Of a stretch of DNA of 64,000 bases, positions 9,193 through 18,193 are shown piece by piece (positions within the stretch are counted from its first letter, which is position 1; each line of letters begins with the position of its first letter). Source of the DNA: Agrobacterium tumefaciens (GTDB lineage: Bacteria > Pseudomonadota > Alphaproteobacteria > Rhizobiales > Rhizobiaceae); the NCBI RefSeq assembly GCF_017726655.1, contig NZ_CP072309.1, positions 799,501 through 863,500 of the forward strand, in the 5' to 3' direction. A program made the position numbers and the translations under genes. The notes under the pieces are model-generated. The model had not been told where the DNA came from. It did not search any database and worked only from the letters and a program-made list of their open reading frames with translations.

Positions 9193-9972
9193 ATGGATTT
9201 ACAACTATCAAACAAGAAAGCACTCGTAACAGGTGCGACGGCCGGGATCGGTCTTGAAATCGCGCGTCGGCTTGCCGCAGAGGGTGCGGATGTCATCATA
9301 TGCGGGCGCTCGCAAAAGAAGCTCGACGACGCGGTTTCCGAACTTGGGCAAGGCGTCAAAGCCGTCCTTGCTGATCCGGCAACAGCAGAAGGCGCGGCTG
9401 CCCTGACAGCCGCCGTCCCGGAGGTAGACATCCTCGTCAATAATCTCGGCATATACGAGTCCAAAGCCTTTGCCGACATCTCTGACAGTGATTGGCTGCG
9501 CTTCTTCGAGGTCAACGTTTTGAGCGGTGCGCGTCTCTCCCGGCACTACTTCCCTGGCATGTTGTCGCGTGACTGGGGCCGGGTAATCTTTATCGCCAGC
9601 GAGTCGGGGCTCATGGTCCCACCGGACATGATCCATTACGGTATGACCAAGACGGCACAGCTGGCGATCTCGAGGGGTATGGCGGGATTGACGAAGGGCA
9701 CGCGCGTGACCGTAAACACGGTGCTTCCGGGCACGACCCGTTCGGAAGGAATTACGGATTTCCTTAAGAGCGTGGCCAGTGATCCAAACGCAAGCCCTGA
9801 AGCGATCGAAGCTGAATTCTTCGCTCGCGACCGCCCGACTTCGCTCATCCAACGGATGATTGAGCCGCAGGAAATTGCAAGCATGGTCGCCTATGTCGCC
9901 AGCCCTTTGGCCGCAGCGACCAACGGCGCTGCGTTACGAGCTGATGGCGGCATCACCCCGACCATCATCTAG
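9193..9972 (+). CDS. Short-chain dehydrogenase/reductase
   Basis: A 259-aa classical SDR: nucleotide-binding TGATAGIG near residues 12-19, NNLG at about 86, catalytic Ser in ASESG and the Tyr/Lys pair in YGMTK. It uses NAD(P)H to oxidise or reduce an alcohol or ketone. It starts 21 bp after the cyclase-family gene and ends at a strong hairpin (9999-10027), so the operon probably ends here. Confidence 0.92.
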   Translation: MDLQLSNKKALVTGATAGIGLEIARRLAAEGADVIICGRSQKKLDDAVSELGQGVKAVLADPATAEGAAALTAAVPEVDILVNNLGIYESKAFADISDSDWLRFFEVNVLSGARLSRHYFPGMLSRDWGRVIFIASESGLMVPPDMIHYGMTKTAQLAISRGMAGLTKGTRVTVNTVLPGTTRSEGITDFLKSVASDPNASPEAIEAEFFARDRPTSLIQRMIEPQEIASMVAYVASPLAAATNGAALRADGGITPTII

Positions 9973-9998
9973 TGTTTGAAGCTGTAACGAGTTAAGGA

Positions 9999-10035
9999 CG
10001 ATCGGGTGAAGTCTCGTCACCCGATCGATTAATTT
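9999..10035 (+). terminator. Rho-independent terminator after the SDR gene
   Basis: An 11-bp perfect stem (CGATCGGGTGA, 9999-10009, with TCACCCGATCG, 10017-10027) with a 7-base loop, followed by ATTAATTTTT. It closes the plus-strand operon that ends at 9972. Confidence 0.8.
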
Positions 10036-11024
10036 TTGGGAGTTTTCCCAGTCAGCAAGGCACCGGTACTGGCTAAGATTATCGTCTCCACCAGAATGAT
10101 CATCATGATCATATTCGTAAGGCCAAACACTAGCATCGCGAGAGTCTCCATTGAGGGGTCTTCAGTCAAACCGGCGGTCTTGACCATGCCGGTTGCAAGG
10201 GCCGTTGCGCCGAACGAGAACGACCAGTAGGAGATCGAAACCCCGTGCTTTGCGATCCAAGGGATCAAACGGAGAAGAATTGCGGCCTGAAGAAAGGCGT
10301 AGCCGAGCATGCCTTATAAAAGCGCATCTGGGACAGCACCTGTCGAGAGATAAGCGACGCTCCCGACAGCCGGAGGTGCCAGCTGCACGCCAAACGTTGG
10401 CCGCAGCTGATGAGAAAGCTCTGGTGCGTGCAGGAACCGGTGCAGAACGACAGAGTCGATTGCAAGCCAGGAAAAAAATCCCGCACCGAAGGCAAGCTTC
10501 GCGAACGCATCGAAGCCAAATGACCCCAAGGCGATCGCCGTGACGAATGATCCGGCAACAAGCGGGAGATAGAGCGCTGGAATAGATTGTTCGGGATCGC
10601 GTCCGCCCTGCCAAAGCTTCCCTGTTTTCCACAAGGCGAAGCCGAATGTCCCGAGCAGTCCGGGAATGAATATGGCGGTGGCCAGCACGGGCGAATACGG
10701 CAAGCCTCCCAAAGCAACAAGCATCGTAGCAACACCTGCCAGTCCAACGAAAAGTCCTTGTATCGGGTGATTTAGCTCGGCCCGCGCTTCTTCGTGTGCG
10801 AACAGCCATTTTACGGCAAAATTGATGCCGAGGAACAGCCAGATCACCCCCGCCAGGCCATTCAACACCTCACCTGGAATGGGCGTTAAGTCCCATACTT
10901 GCGAAGCGGCACGCCAGCTGCCGGCAAAGCCGGAAAGACCGATCACGATGCTGAAGAACGACGCCGGTATGCGCGTATGAACCCGCTCGACGGAGGCGGG
11001 CCAGTGTACGAAATGCGCGACCAT
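10029..11024 (-). pseudogene. TehA/SLAC1-type (TDT family) channel gene with an in-frame stop
   Basis: Two open segments in the same frame, 11024-10317 (236 codons) and 10313-10029, are separated only by a TAA at 10316-10314. Together they give about 330 residues, the usual TehA/C4-dicarboxylate-transporter length. The first part starts with RIPASFFSIVIGLSGFAG, typical of the family, and the second carries the last helices (LGYAFLQAAILLRLIPWI). A nonsense change of a single codon is the simplest explanation. It lies downstream of a frameshifted hydrolase gene on the same strand, so the whole operon looks inactive. A sequencing error cannot be ruled out. Confidence 0.85.
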
Positions 11025-11092
11025 TGTGATGGCTCCTTTTCAAGGTGAGGCTTCCTGCGCCGTTCTGTTCAGGGCGCAGGATGCCACCTGCT

Positions 11093-12055
11093 TCACTTGG
11101 CGATCTTGCGATCGAGGAAGCTCTGGATCAGCGGCGCCATTTCATCCAGCTTGTCTTCAAGCGCGAAGTGGCCCGTATCCAGAATGTGGAGCTCCGCTTC
11201 GGGAAGATCGCGCAAATAGGGATGAGCGCCTTCTTCGGGGAAGATTTTGTCGTTCTTGCCCCATACAATCAGCGTTGGCGGCTTGTGGTCACGGAAGAAC
11301 TGCTGGAACTGCGGATAAAGCGGCACATTTGACCCATAGTCGTGGGAAAGATCGAGCTGGATGTCCTTATTCCCGGGCCGGTCGAGGAGCGCCTGATCGT
11401 GAACCCAATTGTCAGGACTGATGCGGGATAGATCCTTGACACCATCAGTGTATTGGAACTTGGTGTTCTCAGGCGCAAGGAGACTGGAAAGGGCGTCGCG
11501 CCGTATCCTCGGCCCAGTAGGCCTTAATCGGATCCCAAAATTCTCGAAGGCCCTCTTCATAGGCATTGCCGTTCTGGACGATCAGGCCGGTGACCCGATC
11601 CGGATGCTTGAGCGCCAACCGATAGCCGACCGGTGCACCATAATCCATCACGTACATCGAATATTTTGCCGCGCCGACCTTGGTCAGGAGCGTGTCGACG
11701 ATATCGGCATAGTGGCCGAAGGAATATTCGAACTTGGTGTAATCGGGCGCATCGCTTTGGCCGAAGCCCGGATAGTCAGGCGCGATTACACGGTAGCGGT
11801 CTGCAAGAAGCGGGATCAGTTTCGGAACATGTGGGACGATGTCGGGAACCCGTGAAGCAGCACAACGACCGGACCGTCAGACGGACCGGCTTCGCGATAG
11901 AAAACGTTGACGCCGTCGATCTTCACGGTGCGGTAGTGGACCGTTGCGGGCGCCTGCTGAGTAATCTCAGGCGTTTCGGCGAATGCTTTAGTTGCGGAAG
12001 GTGACATAAATATCGAGGCCGAGGCAAGAAGCAGGATGGCAAGAGTGCGAGACAT
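11093..12055 (-). pseudogene. Alpha/beta hydrolase (haloalkane dehalogenase-like), two frameshifts
   Basis: Three frames must be joined to read this protein. It starts at 12055 behind AAGGAGA with a signal peptide, then [16 protein letters not shown]; the frame is lost near 11822, where one base seems missing before CTGATCCCG. The second frame gives [11 protein letters not shown] and the nucleophile region [13 protein letters not shown], and a second shift occurs near 11500. The third frame gives [15 protein letters not shown] and DTGHFALED through to the stop at 11093. The intact gene at 38355-39341 is a clear paralogue and guides the reconstruction. Each key motif is present, so the decay looks recent. 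Confidence 0.85.
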
Positions 12056-12480
12056 TGGGGTTCTCCTTAGAGGTGAGTTACTGCGGCTTGTTTCAATGCA
12101 GCCACTTTCTCTCTTTCATCGCTGGCGGAGAATGTTCGTAATGAGCAATGGATTGTTACGGTTGGTGATGTAAGTACTCCACCGCTTCTGTGTCTGCGGT
12201 ACGCGCACAACGGGCTCAAAGTAGTACAACTTGCGCGACGCTAAAAAAGTTAGGCCAGGCTTCCAGGTCTGCGAGGACGAGCTCCGGGTTGCTCCATCTC
12301 GTCTGGGCCGAATTCTCACGGCTCTACAATTTGCTGCACCGCCGTTCGTTCGGCACGCGCTTCTTTTATTGTTTCCTCAAAGTTGTGAACGTTCGACATG
12401 TTGAAAGCTGCTTTCGAAACAGCGCTGCTTCGCCGCAGCTGTTGACAGATATAGTAGGCCGAAATCATTGGGAGGCCTGA
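12056..12480. other. Divergent intergenic region, 425 bp
   Basis: It separates the decayed minus-strand operon from the plus-strand cobalt-enzyme operon. The short open frames in it have no ribosome site or recognisable protein. It should hold the promoters of both operons, but I cannot place a convincing -35/-10 pair. Confidence 0.5.
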
Positions 12481-12816
12481 TTGGAACACCACGCACAACA
12501 GCTGAAAGAAGTTGTCCCGGCCTTTGGGGAGATCCCGCTGTTTCAGGCGGGTGATCGAGTTGCGATCTCAGATCGCTCCCCCGTCGGTCATTATAGGATG
12601 CCCACCTACCTACGCGGCAAGCAGGGCGTCGTCGAAAGCGTCATCGGCACGATGGCGGTCGACAATGAAGAAGAAGCTTACGGGCGAAACGCTGGCTCGA
12701 GGGGCCACTACTACCGGATTGCCATTCCTCTCACGGAAATTTGGGCTGACTACGTAGGGTCACCCAATGATGGTTTGAGGATTGAGATCTTCGAAAACTG
12801 GCTGGAGAGGATTTGA
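12481..12816 (+). CDS. Nitrile hydratase beta C-terminal-domain-like subunit (separate polypeptide)
   Basis: A 111-aa protein starting with TTG at 12481, 5 bases after GGGAGG. It matches only the C-terminal SH3-like half of a nitrile hydratase beta subunit: FQAGDRVAI, then GHYRMPTYLRGKQGVVE, HYYRIAIPLTEIWAD and a final IEIFENWLERI. In ordinary nitrile hydratase this domain is fused to an N-terminal helical half; here that half is a separate gene at 13504. Separate halves are known in thiocyanate hydrolase and toyocamycin nitrile hydratase. It heads a tight operon with the catalytic subunit 2 bp downstream. Confidence 0.85.
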   Translation: MEHHAQQLKEVVPAFGEIPLFQAGDRVAISDRSPVGHYRMPTYLRGKQGVVESVIGTMAVDNEEEAYGRNAGSRGHYYRIAIPLTEIWADYVGSPNDGLRIEIFENWLERI

Positions 12817-12817
12817 A

Positions 12818-13507
12818 ATGTCTGACCACGATCAGGAACAAACACACGATCACAGCCATGATCACGACCATGACCATGACAATGACCACGATCATGACCA
12901 CGCGCCCATCACATCAGACGAGATGCCGGGTTACTATGACATTATGGAAACGGCCGTCCGGGAGCTTCTTGTCGAACGAAAGTTTTTCGGAGCGGAAGAA
13001 ATCCGGCGGCAGATTGAGGTGCTCGATTCCCGCACCCCGGCTTTAGGGGCTATGGTCGTCGCGAAGGCGTGGACAGACCCGGGGTTCAAGCAACGCCTCC
13101 TCGAAAATGGTCGGGCAGCCTGCGAGGAACTGGGCATCACGTTCTACGACGATACGCAATTGATCGTTCTTGAGAATACGCCAGCAGTTCATAACCTTAT
13201 CGTTTGCACCCTGTGCTCGTGCTACCCTCGACCTGTTCTTGGCCTTCCACCGGACTGGTACAAGCTCAAGCCCTATCGCGCTCGGGCCGTCTACGAACCA
13301 CGAGCAGTCCTACGTGAATTTGGGACCAATATCCCTGAAGACGTCGAAATCGTTGTCAGTGATTCTACAGCGGTGGTGCGATATCTGGTGCTGCCGATGC
13401 GTCCGACGGGTACCGAGCATCTTGACGAAGCTCAGCTCGCGGACCTGGTGACTCGCGATGCTATGATCGGCGTTATTCCTGTCACGTATAACAAGGAGGC
13501 TGCATGA
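12818..13507 (+). CDS. Cobalt-type catalytic subunit, nitrile hydratase alpha / thiocyanate hydrolase gamma family
   Basis: A 229-aa protein. The metal site is VCTLCSCYPRP: Cys130, Cys133, Ser134 and Cys135 with Thr after the first Cys, the signature of Co(III) enzymes. The Arg after CSCYP is a feature I associate with thiocyanate hydrolase rather than the Trp of common nitrile hydratases. The N-terminus (residues 4-28) is a run of His and Asp that probably binds metal, and a similar His-Asp tail occurs on thiocyanate hydrolase gamma. In this family the two outer Cys are oxidised after translation. It would hydrate a nitrile or hydrolyse thiocyanate in the cytosol. Start ATG 12818; its stop overlaps the next start (ATGA). 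Confidence 0.9.
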   Translation: MSDHDQEQTHDHSHDHDHDHDNDHDHDHAPITSDEMPGYYDIMETAVRELLVERKFFGAEEIRRQIEVLDSRTPALGAMVVAKAWTDPGFKQRLLENGRAACEELGITFYDDTQLIVLENTPAVHNLIVCTLCSCYPRPVLGLPPDWYKLKPYRARAVYEPRAVLREFGTNIPEDVEIVVSDSTAVVRYLVLPMRPTGTEHLDEAQLADLVTRDAMIGVIPVTYNKEAA

Positions 13508-13848
13508 TGGGCTCAGAACAGCTTGTTAAGAAGCTGCCTAATGATATTGGGGGCGATCCGGCTGGGAAGATCGAAATGGTCGACCACCAGCTTCTGCCGT
13601 GGGAAAAGCGATGCCACGCACTCGCTGACGTCTTGGATTTTCACAAAATCATCAATACCGAGGAAAAGCGCCGCGGTGTGGAATCTTTGGGCGCTGAGAT
13701 GATCGGAAAGCTATCCTACTACGAACGGTGGATTGTCGCGTTTAGCAACATCCTGTTTCAGAAAGGTATCCTGACCCCCGGTGATCTCGCGAACAAGATG
13801 AAGGAAGTTGAAGCACGGTACGTTTCGGCACACGCAACCGATGGATGA
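13504..13848 (+). CDS. Nitrile hydratase beta N-terminal-domain-like subunit or accessory protein
   Basis: A 114-aa helical protein behind AAGGAGG, overlapping the upstream stop. LPWEKRCHALADVL and LSYYERWIVAFSNILFQKGILTPGDL correspond to the N-terminal half of nitrile hydratase beta subunits. Together with the 12481 product it would reconstitute one beta subunit in two chains. Small proteins of the same fold also act as maturation factors for cobalt insertion, so it could be structural or an activator; no other activator gene is visible in the operon. Confidence 0.8.
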   Translation: MMGSEQLVKKLPNDIGGDPAGKIEMVDHQLLPWEKRCHALADVLDFHKIINTEEKRRGVESLGAEMIGKLSYYERWIVAFSNILFQKGILTPGDLANKMKEVEARYVSAHATDG

Positions 13849-14551
13849 CTCTCGATTCTTCGCTAAGGCGCCCTGCTTCTTTGAGTCAAATCCTGCTTTC
13901 CCTCTGTTACGGAGAGCTTTCGTTGAGGCCTTTGGTACCTTTTTATTGGTTTTGATCTTAGTGGGGTCCGGACTGGCGGTTTCCCGCCAAAGTCCAGTAA
14001 TCCCGCTCGTCGCTAATTTAACGATAGCGATCTCTGTCGCTGGGGCGCTGGTCGGATTAATCGTCGCGTTCGGCAAAGTCTCTGGTGGCCACTTCAATCC
14101 GTTGATTACGATTGCTCAGTGGCTTTCTCGGGAAAGGAGCGCGACGTGCACGGCGGCATATGTGGTCGCTCAGTGTTTTGGAGGCGCACTCGGCGCGATA
14201 GTTGCGGGCTCGACGATCCTCGTCCCTCCAGATACTGGTCCGGCGGCTACGACAACGGCCTTCATGCTGAGTGAAGTAATTGCTTCGGCGGGATTGCTTT
14301 CCATAGTGCTTGGATGCGCAAAAAGTGCCAGGTGGGAAACTGGCCCCTTTGGGGTTGGCCTTTGGCTTGGGGCGGCAATTGTGGCGACACCATCCGGATC
14401 GTATGCCAATCCAGCTGTGACAATCGCAGTGGTCCTCGCTGAGGGACCCACTTCTCTGGCTACCTCCACAGCCTTACTCTACGTCGTCGGGCAATTGATC
14501 GGCTTGGTCATAGCGGTAGTGGTCAACCGAATCGCATTCGCCCCCGATTGA
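13841..14551 (+). CDS. Aquaporin/glycerol-facilitator family channel with altered pore motifs
   Basis: A 236-aa membrane protein of the MIP family starting at 13841, overlapping the previous gene by 8 bases. The two half-helix motifs are NPLIT in GGHFNPLITI and NPAVT in SYANPAVTIAV. The first NPA is thus NPL, and the residue after the second NPA is Val where most aquaporins have the Arg of the selectivity filter. From what I know of AqpS of Sinorhizobium, such channels lack that Arg and pass larger neutral solutes. Its operon position suggests that it admits the enzyme's substrate or releases its product. Confidence 0.87.
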   Translation: MDDSRFFAKAPCFFESNPAFPLLRRAFVEAFGTFLLVLILVGSGLAVSRQSPVIPLVANLTIAISVAGALVGLIVAFGKVSGGHFNPLITIAQWLSRERSATCTAAYVVAQCFGGALGAIVAGSTILVPPDTGPAATTTAFMLSEVIASAGLLSIVLGCAKSARWETGPFGVGLWLGAAIVATPSGSYANPAVTIAVVLAEGPTSLATSTALLYVVGQLIGLVIAVVVNRIAFAPD

Positions 14552-14593
14552 ACATAACATTTCCACAACACAGCACTCGAAAGGACAAATGTA

Positions 14594-14779
14594 ATGACGA
14601 ACATGACTGCTTCCGGTCGTATCAATCAGGCGGCATTATTTTCCTCTCGTACGTGGTCGCTTGTCGGCGCCGCTATGCTGGGCCTCGTGCTCGTGGGAGG
14701 TGTCGGTTTCGCAGGAACGCCGTTCCTTCACGACGCGGCGCACGATGCACGTCATACGTTGAGTTTCCCCTGCCATTGA
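14594..14779 (+). CDS. cbtB: Cobalt transporter subunit CbtB
   Basis: A 61-aa protein with one membrane helix (about residues 22-40) and the CbtB C-terminus HDARHTLSFPCH, whose His and Cys are thought to gather cobalt. It lies 42 bp after the channel gene and 11 bp before cbtA. CbtAB in many bacteria sits behind a cobalamin riboswitch; the short gap here leaves no room for one, so expression must follow the enzyme operon. Confidence 0.9.
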   Translation: MTNMTASGRINQAALFSSRTWSLVGAAMLGLVLVGGVGFAGTPFLHDAAHDARHTLSFPCH

Positions 14780-14790
14780 GGATGAGGCGC

Positions 14791-15483
14791 ATGGCATTGT
14801 TACGTTCTTTGATTATGAGCGCACTGCTAGCCGGAGCGATTGTAGGTGCAGTTGCTTCGCTGATGCACCTTACTGCAACGGTGCCCGTAGTCTTAATGGC
14901 CGAGAAATTCGAAAACGGGACGTCATCAGGCCACCATCACGAAGTGGCCGCCGCCCAATCGCACGCCCATGAGCCAGCTGCCGGGGGATCCTTGTTCTCG
15001 GAGCGGAACCTCCTTACCATCGGTGCGATGGTCCTTGCCTATGTTGGTTTCGCGTTGCTTCTTGGCGTCTGTGCCGAAATGGTAGGTGGGTTGAATAACT
15101 GGCGAGACGGCATCAAGTGGGGTGCAGCAGGCTTTGCAACCTTCACTCTGTTTCCTGCCATCGGGCTTCCCCCAGAACTGCCCGGAATGCCGGCAGCCGA
15201 TCTTCTCATGCGACAGCTCTGGTGGATCGGTACTGCGACATGTGTTGCTGCATCGATCTCCGCGGTAGCTCGCCTGCGTGGGGTCTTCAGGATTGCTGTT
15301 CCCATTGCTTTGATTGCGCTGCCTTTTGCAATTGGGGCACCGCACGCTGTGGATACTCACACGAGCGTACCGGCTGCGCTGCATACGCGCTTCGTGCTGG
15401 TCACGACGATTGTGAGCTTGATCTCCTGGCAGCTGCTAGGCGGATTGCTCGGCTGGCTTCGGTCACGAAGTGCTGTGGTCTGA
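14791..15483 (+). CDS. cbtA: Cobalt transporter subunit CbtA
   Basis: A 230-aa inner-membrane protein with about five hydrophobic segments. The ATG at 14791 is 9 bases after GAGG (14778-14781); the ATG at 14782 is too close to it. A His-rich loop (HHHEVAAAQSHAHE, about residues 47-60) follows the first helix, and GLPPELPGMPAADL is typical of CbtA. With CbtB it is expected to import cobalt ions, the cofactor of the enzyme encoded upstream. Its 3' end overlaps the convergent LysR gene by 21 bp. Confidence 0.9.
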   Translation: MALLRSLIMSALLAGAIVGAVASLMHLTATVPVVLMAEKFENGTSSGHHHEVAAAQSHAHEPAAGGSLFSERNLLTIGAMVLAYVGFALLLGVCAEMVGGLNNWRDGIKWGAAGFATFTLFPAIGLPPELPGMPAADLLMRQLWWIGTATCVAASISAVARLRGVFRIAVPIALIALPFAIGAPHAVDTHTSVPAALHTRFVLVTTIVSLISWQLLGGLLGWLRSRSAVV

Positions 15484-16446
15484 GGAAGAGAGCTGCTTGG
15501 TTCCAGTGTCGCGCGCGCCACTCGCGATGTCGACCCAAGGATAACGCACAGCGTCGGAAAATGACAAAGAGAGATGGTCGACGAACGCCCTTACTGCCGC
15601 GCTCATTCCCGTCCTGTTAGGAAAGAGAGCCGAGACTGTCGTATCAGCTGCGTTCCAACCGCGCATTAGTGCCACCAAGCTACCGTTTTCTAGCTCTTTG
15701 CGACAAGCATACGCTGGAAGCGCGGCGATACCCAAGGCTTGAACTGCCATATGGCGAATGGTGTCAATGCATGCTCCGAGAAACCGAGGATTGAGATCCA
15801 GCTGTTGGATTTTCCCTGATCCGGAATTGGTCATACACCACCTGGGTTGAGAGCTCTGCGTGCCGAAATACAATGTCTCGTAATGTTCGATTTCTGACGG
15901 CGACTCTGGCTCTCCTTTGCAGGCAAGATAGCTCGGGGCCGCTAGCAGTATCCATGGAACTTTAGCTAGCGGTCGCTGTATCAAACGGGAGTCTGGCAGC
16001 GGTCCAGTATGAGTTCGGATCGCCACATCGTAGTTCTCTGAAATTATATCCACGAGATGGTCCACCGGATACTGCACCAGGCTGACCGTTGGATATCTCG
16101 TTAGAAATGAATGGACCATTTCTGGCATTGCGCATTGCGCTAGTGACGTGGATGTCGTGTACCGCACGACGCCTAAAGGTTCCGCTACTCTGCACTTCAT
16201 AGCGGCCTCTGCCTCGTTCGCACGCTCAACGGTCGCAGCAGCGTGACGGTAAAATTCCAGCCCTGCCTCGGTCAGAGAAAAATGTCGCGATGATCGGCGA
16301 AGCAGAACCAGAGACAGCCTCTCTTCCAACTGCTTTATTCTGGTGCTTAGCGTCGAAGTAGGAAGGCCAAGAACCCGACCTGCTCCCGTAAAACTCCCGT
16401 GCTCCACGATTGTCGCGAAATATCGAAAGTCATTCATGTCTAGCAT
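15463..16446 (-). CDS. LysR-family transcriptional regulator
   Basis: A LysR protein of about 327 aa when started at 16446 (MLDMNDFRYFATIVEHGSF); 16437 is also possible, and the longer in-frame start at 16509 adds non-family residues. The HTH is GRVLGLPTSTLSTRIKQLE. It faces the cobalt-enzyme operon tail to tail, so it may be the regulator of that operon, but no binding site is evident. Confidence 0.88.
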   Translation of the reverse strand: MLDMNDFRYFATIVEHGSFTGAGRVLGLPTSTLSTRIKQLEERLSLVLLRRSSRHFSLTEAGLEFYRHAAATVERANEAEAAMKCRVAEPLGVVRYTTSTSLAQCAMPEMVHSFLTRYPTVSLVQYPVDHLVDIISENYDVAIRTHTGPLPDSRLIQRPLAKVPWILLAAPSYLACKGEPESPSEIEHYETLYFGTQSSQPRWCMTNSGSGKIQQLDLNPRFLGACIDTIRHMAVQALGIAALPAYACRKELENGSLVALMRGWNAADTTVSALFPNRTGMSAAVRAFVDHLSLSFSDAVRYPWVDIASGARDTGTKQLSSSDHSTS

Positions 16447-16778
16447 TCGGCCCTGGTACCTCTTCCAAAAGACGATTTTCAAAGGCGGCTGCCGAACCAG
16501 CCGATGCACCGTCCAGTTGCTTATTGGAAGGATGCCCCCGTCAGCTGCTTTCGTGTCGCCTGCCCTTTGATCGATTCAAAGCTCTAGCGTGCATGAAGAA
16601 CCGAGGCAGGTCTTGGAGGAAATCTGCGTGTTTTATCGTATTTTGCCATGCCTTGATGGAGCGACGTACTCGGCCGAGCAGTATTACCTAGGTGTCGCAT
16701 CTGCACGGGCCACCGCGCGTAGATGGTGGCTTTGGACACCTGGACGCTTGCTAAGGTCAAGGGGTCGCGTCGTTTACA
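16447..16778. other. Intergenic stretch, 332 bp
   Basis: It lies between the start of the LysR gene and the end of the broken AraC-family gene. It should contain the LysR promoter. I see no convincing gene, repeat or terminator in it. Confidence 0.4.
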
Positions 16779-17365
16779 TTACCGGATACTACTCAGCCAA
16801 AGCATCGGCGACACGCCGCATTTCGACTTGAACACGCGCGAAAGATGACCTTGATCTGCAAATCTGCACTCTAGAGCGACCTGAGCCAGCGGCATGCCCC
16901 TTTTCAGCATTTCCTGTGCCTTGCTTATACGGAAATCCAGGAGCCACTGATACGGCGTAGCGCCAGTCGCGCGCTTGAAAGCTCGGATAAAATAACTGAC
17001 GGATAAGCCACAAGCGGCTGCAAGCTCTTCCACGCCGTAGTCTCCCTGTTCATCCGACACCAACAGCTCTAGAGCAGTCTTGAGTTGCCGTGTTGTCAGG
17101 CCCCCTTTACGCGCAGAAAGAGTTAGGCCAGCATAACGGCTAGATACGTGGGTCTTGAGTGCTTCCAAGAGATGGTCTGTCAGAAGCTTTTTGTGCGGGA
17201 TCTCGTCGGATAAACATGGCAGAAAGGTCTTGATGAGACCGTCCAGAATTGGATCCCGCGGCGCGTCCAACAGTGTGGTGAGTGCGAACGGCACCTTTCC
17301 CTGTTCCAGAGCAAACTCGCGGAGACACGTGTTTGACAGACTAAAGTGCACCGTCTCAAAACTAG

Positions 17366-17373
17366 ACTGAGGC
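17366..17373. repeat. Target-site duplication, left copy (ACTGAGGC)
   Basis: The 8 bases immediately left of the IS inverted repeat are ACTGAGGC, and the same 8 bases occur at 20476-20483 on the right. Eight bases is the duplication length of IS66 insertions. Confidence 0.95.
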
Positions 17374-17456
17374 GTAACCGGTGTTTCGGTCCCACATTGT
17401 CCTTCGCGGCCTGATCTGTGATCGACATTCCATGGATCATGAACGGGAGTTTCTCC

Positions 17457-17843
17457 ATGGAGACCTCATTGGAGTTTCTCACAACCAGGAAGCCTGGACG
17501 TGAGGTTCACCGACATTGGCCCGATGAAGTCAAGGCGAAGATCGTTTCGGAAAGCTTGAGGCCCGGCATGACGGTCAATGAAGTTGCGCAACGCTATGGA
17601 GTGCGAGCGAACAGCCTTTCCACCTGGCGGACGATGGCGCGGCAGGGCAAGCTGATCCTGCCCGCACCGGAGGATGCGGTAGAGTTCGCGGCGGTGATCG
17701 TCGATCCGCCGGTTTCGGAACTGCCGCCTAAAATGCTCAGTCGCCCCGAGATCGTCCTCGGTCCCGTCACCATCCGTCTTGAGGAAGGTGCGCCTGCTGC
17801 CCGGATCGTTGCCATCGCTCGCGCCTTGGCGGCGGCGACATGA
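17457..17843 (+). CDS. tnpA: IS66 accessory protein TnpA
   Basis: A 128-aa protein when started at METSLEF (17457). The N-terminal half is a transposase-type HTH: RHWPDEVKAKIVSESL, then VNEVAQRYGVRANSLSTWR. This is the first gene of the IS66 set and overlaps tnpB by 4 bases. An in-frame earlier start at 17418 is possible. Confidence 0.88.
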   Translation: METSLEFLTTRKPGREVHRHWPDEVKAKIVSESLRPGMTVNEVAQRYGVRANSLSTWRTMARQGKLILPAPEDAVEFAAVIVDPPVSELPPKMLSRPEIVLGPVTIRLEEGAPAARIVAIARALAAAT

Positions 17844-18193
17844 TCTTTCCGTCAAACCGGGTTCGAATCATGGTGGCCACCAAACCCGTGGATTTCCGCA
17901 AAGGTCATGACGGCTTGGCAGCGCTGGTGAAGAATGAGCTGCACAGGGACCCGTTCACTGGAACGGTCTTTGTGTTTAGGTCTCGTAAGGCAGATCGACT
18001 GAAGCTGATCTACTGGGATGGCTCCGGTATCGTGCTGGCTTACAAGCGGCTGGAAGAGCACGCCTTTACCTGGCCCGGCATCAAGGATGGACTGATGACG
18101 CTCACCCACGCCCAGTTCGAAGCCCTGTTTGGGGGACTTGATTGGCGGCGGGTTCATGCCGTCAGGACGAGAACGCCGGAGACCATCGAATAG
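17840..18193 (+). CDS. tnpB: IS66 accessory protein TnpB
   Basis: A 117-aa protein with the hallmark IS66 Orf2 residues: KPVDFRKGHDGLAALV, FVFRSRKADRLKLIYWDGSG and a C-terminal FTWP followed by LTHAQFEALFGGLDWRRV. The exact role is unknown, but the family requires it for efficient transposition. It overlaps tnpA by ATGA. Confidence 0.95.
   Translation: MIFPSNRVRIMVATKPVDFRKGHDGLAALVKNELHRDPFTGTVFVFRSRKADRLKLIYWDGSGIVLAYKRLEEHAFTWPGIKDGLMTLTHAQFEALFGGLDWRRVHAVRTRTPETIE

Noticed and set aside
14552..14593. B12 riboswitch before the cobalt transporter genes
   Set aside because: Only 42 bases separate the channel gene from cbtB, too short for a cobalamin riboswitch.
14548..14790. Long N-terminal extension of CbtA
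   Set aside because: This part overlaps cbtB in another frame; the start at 14791 has a ribosome site and family-like N-terminus.
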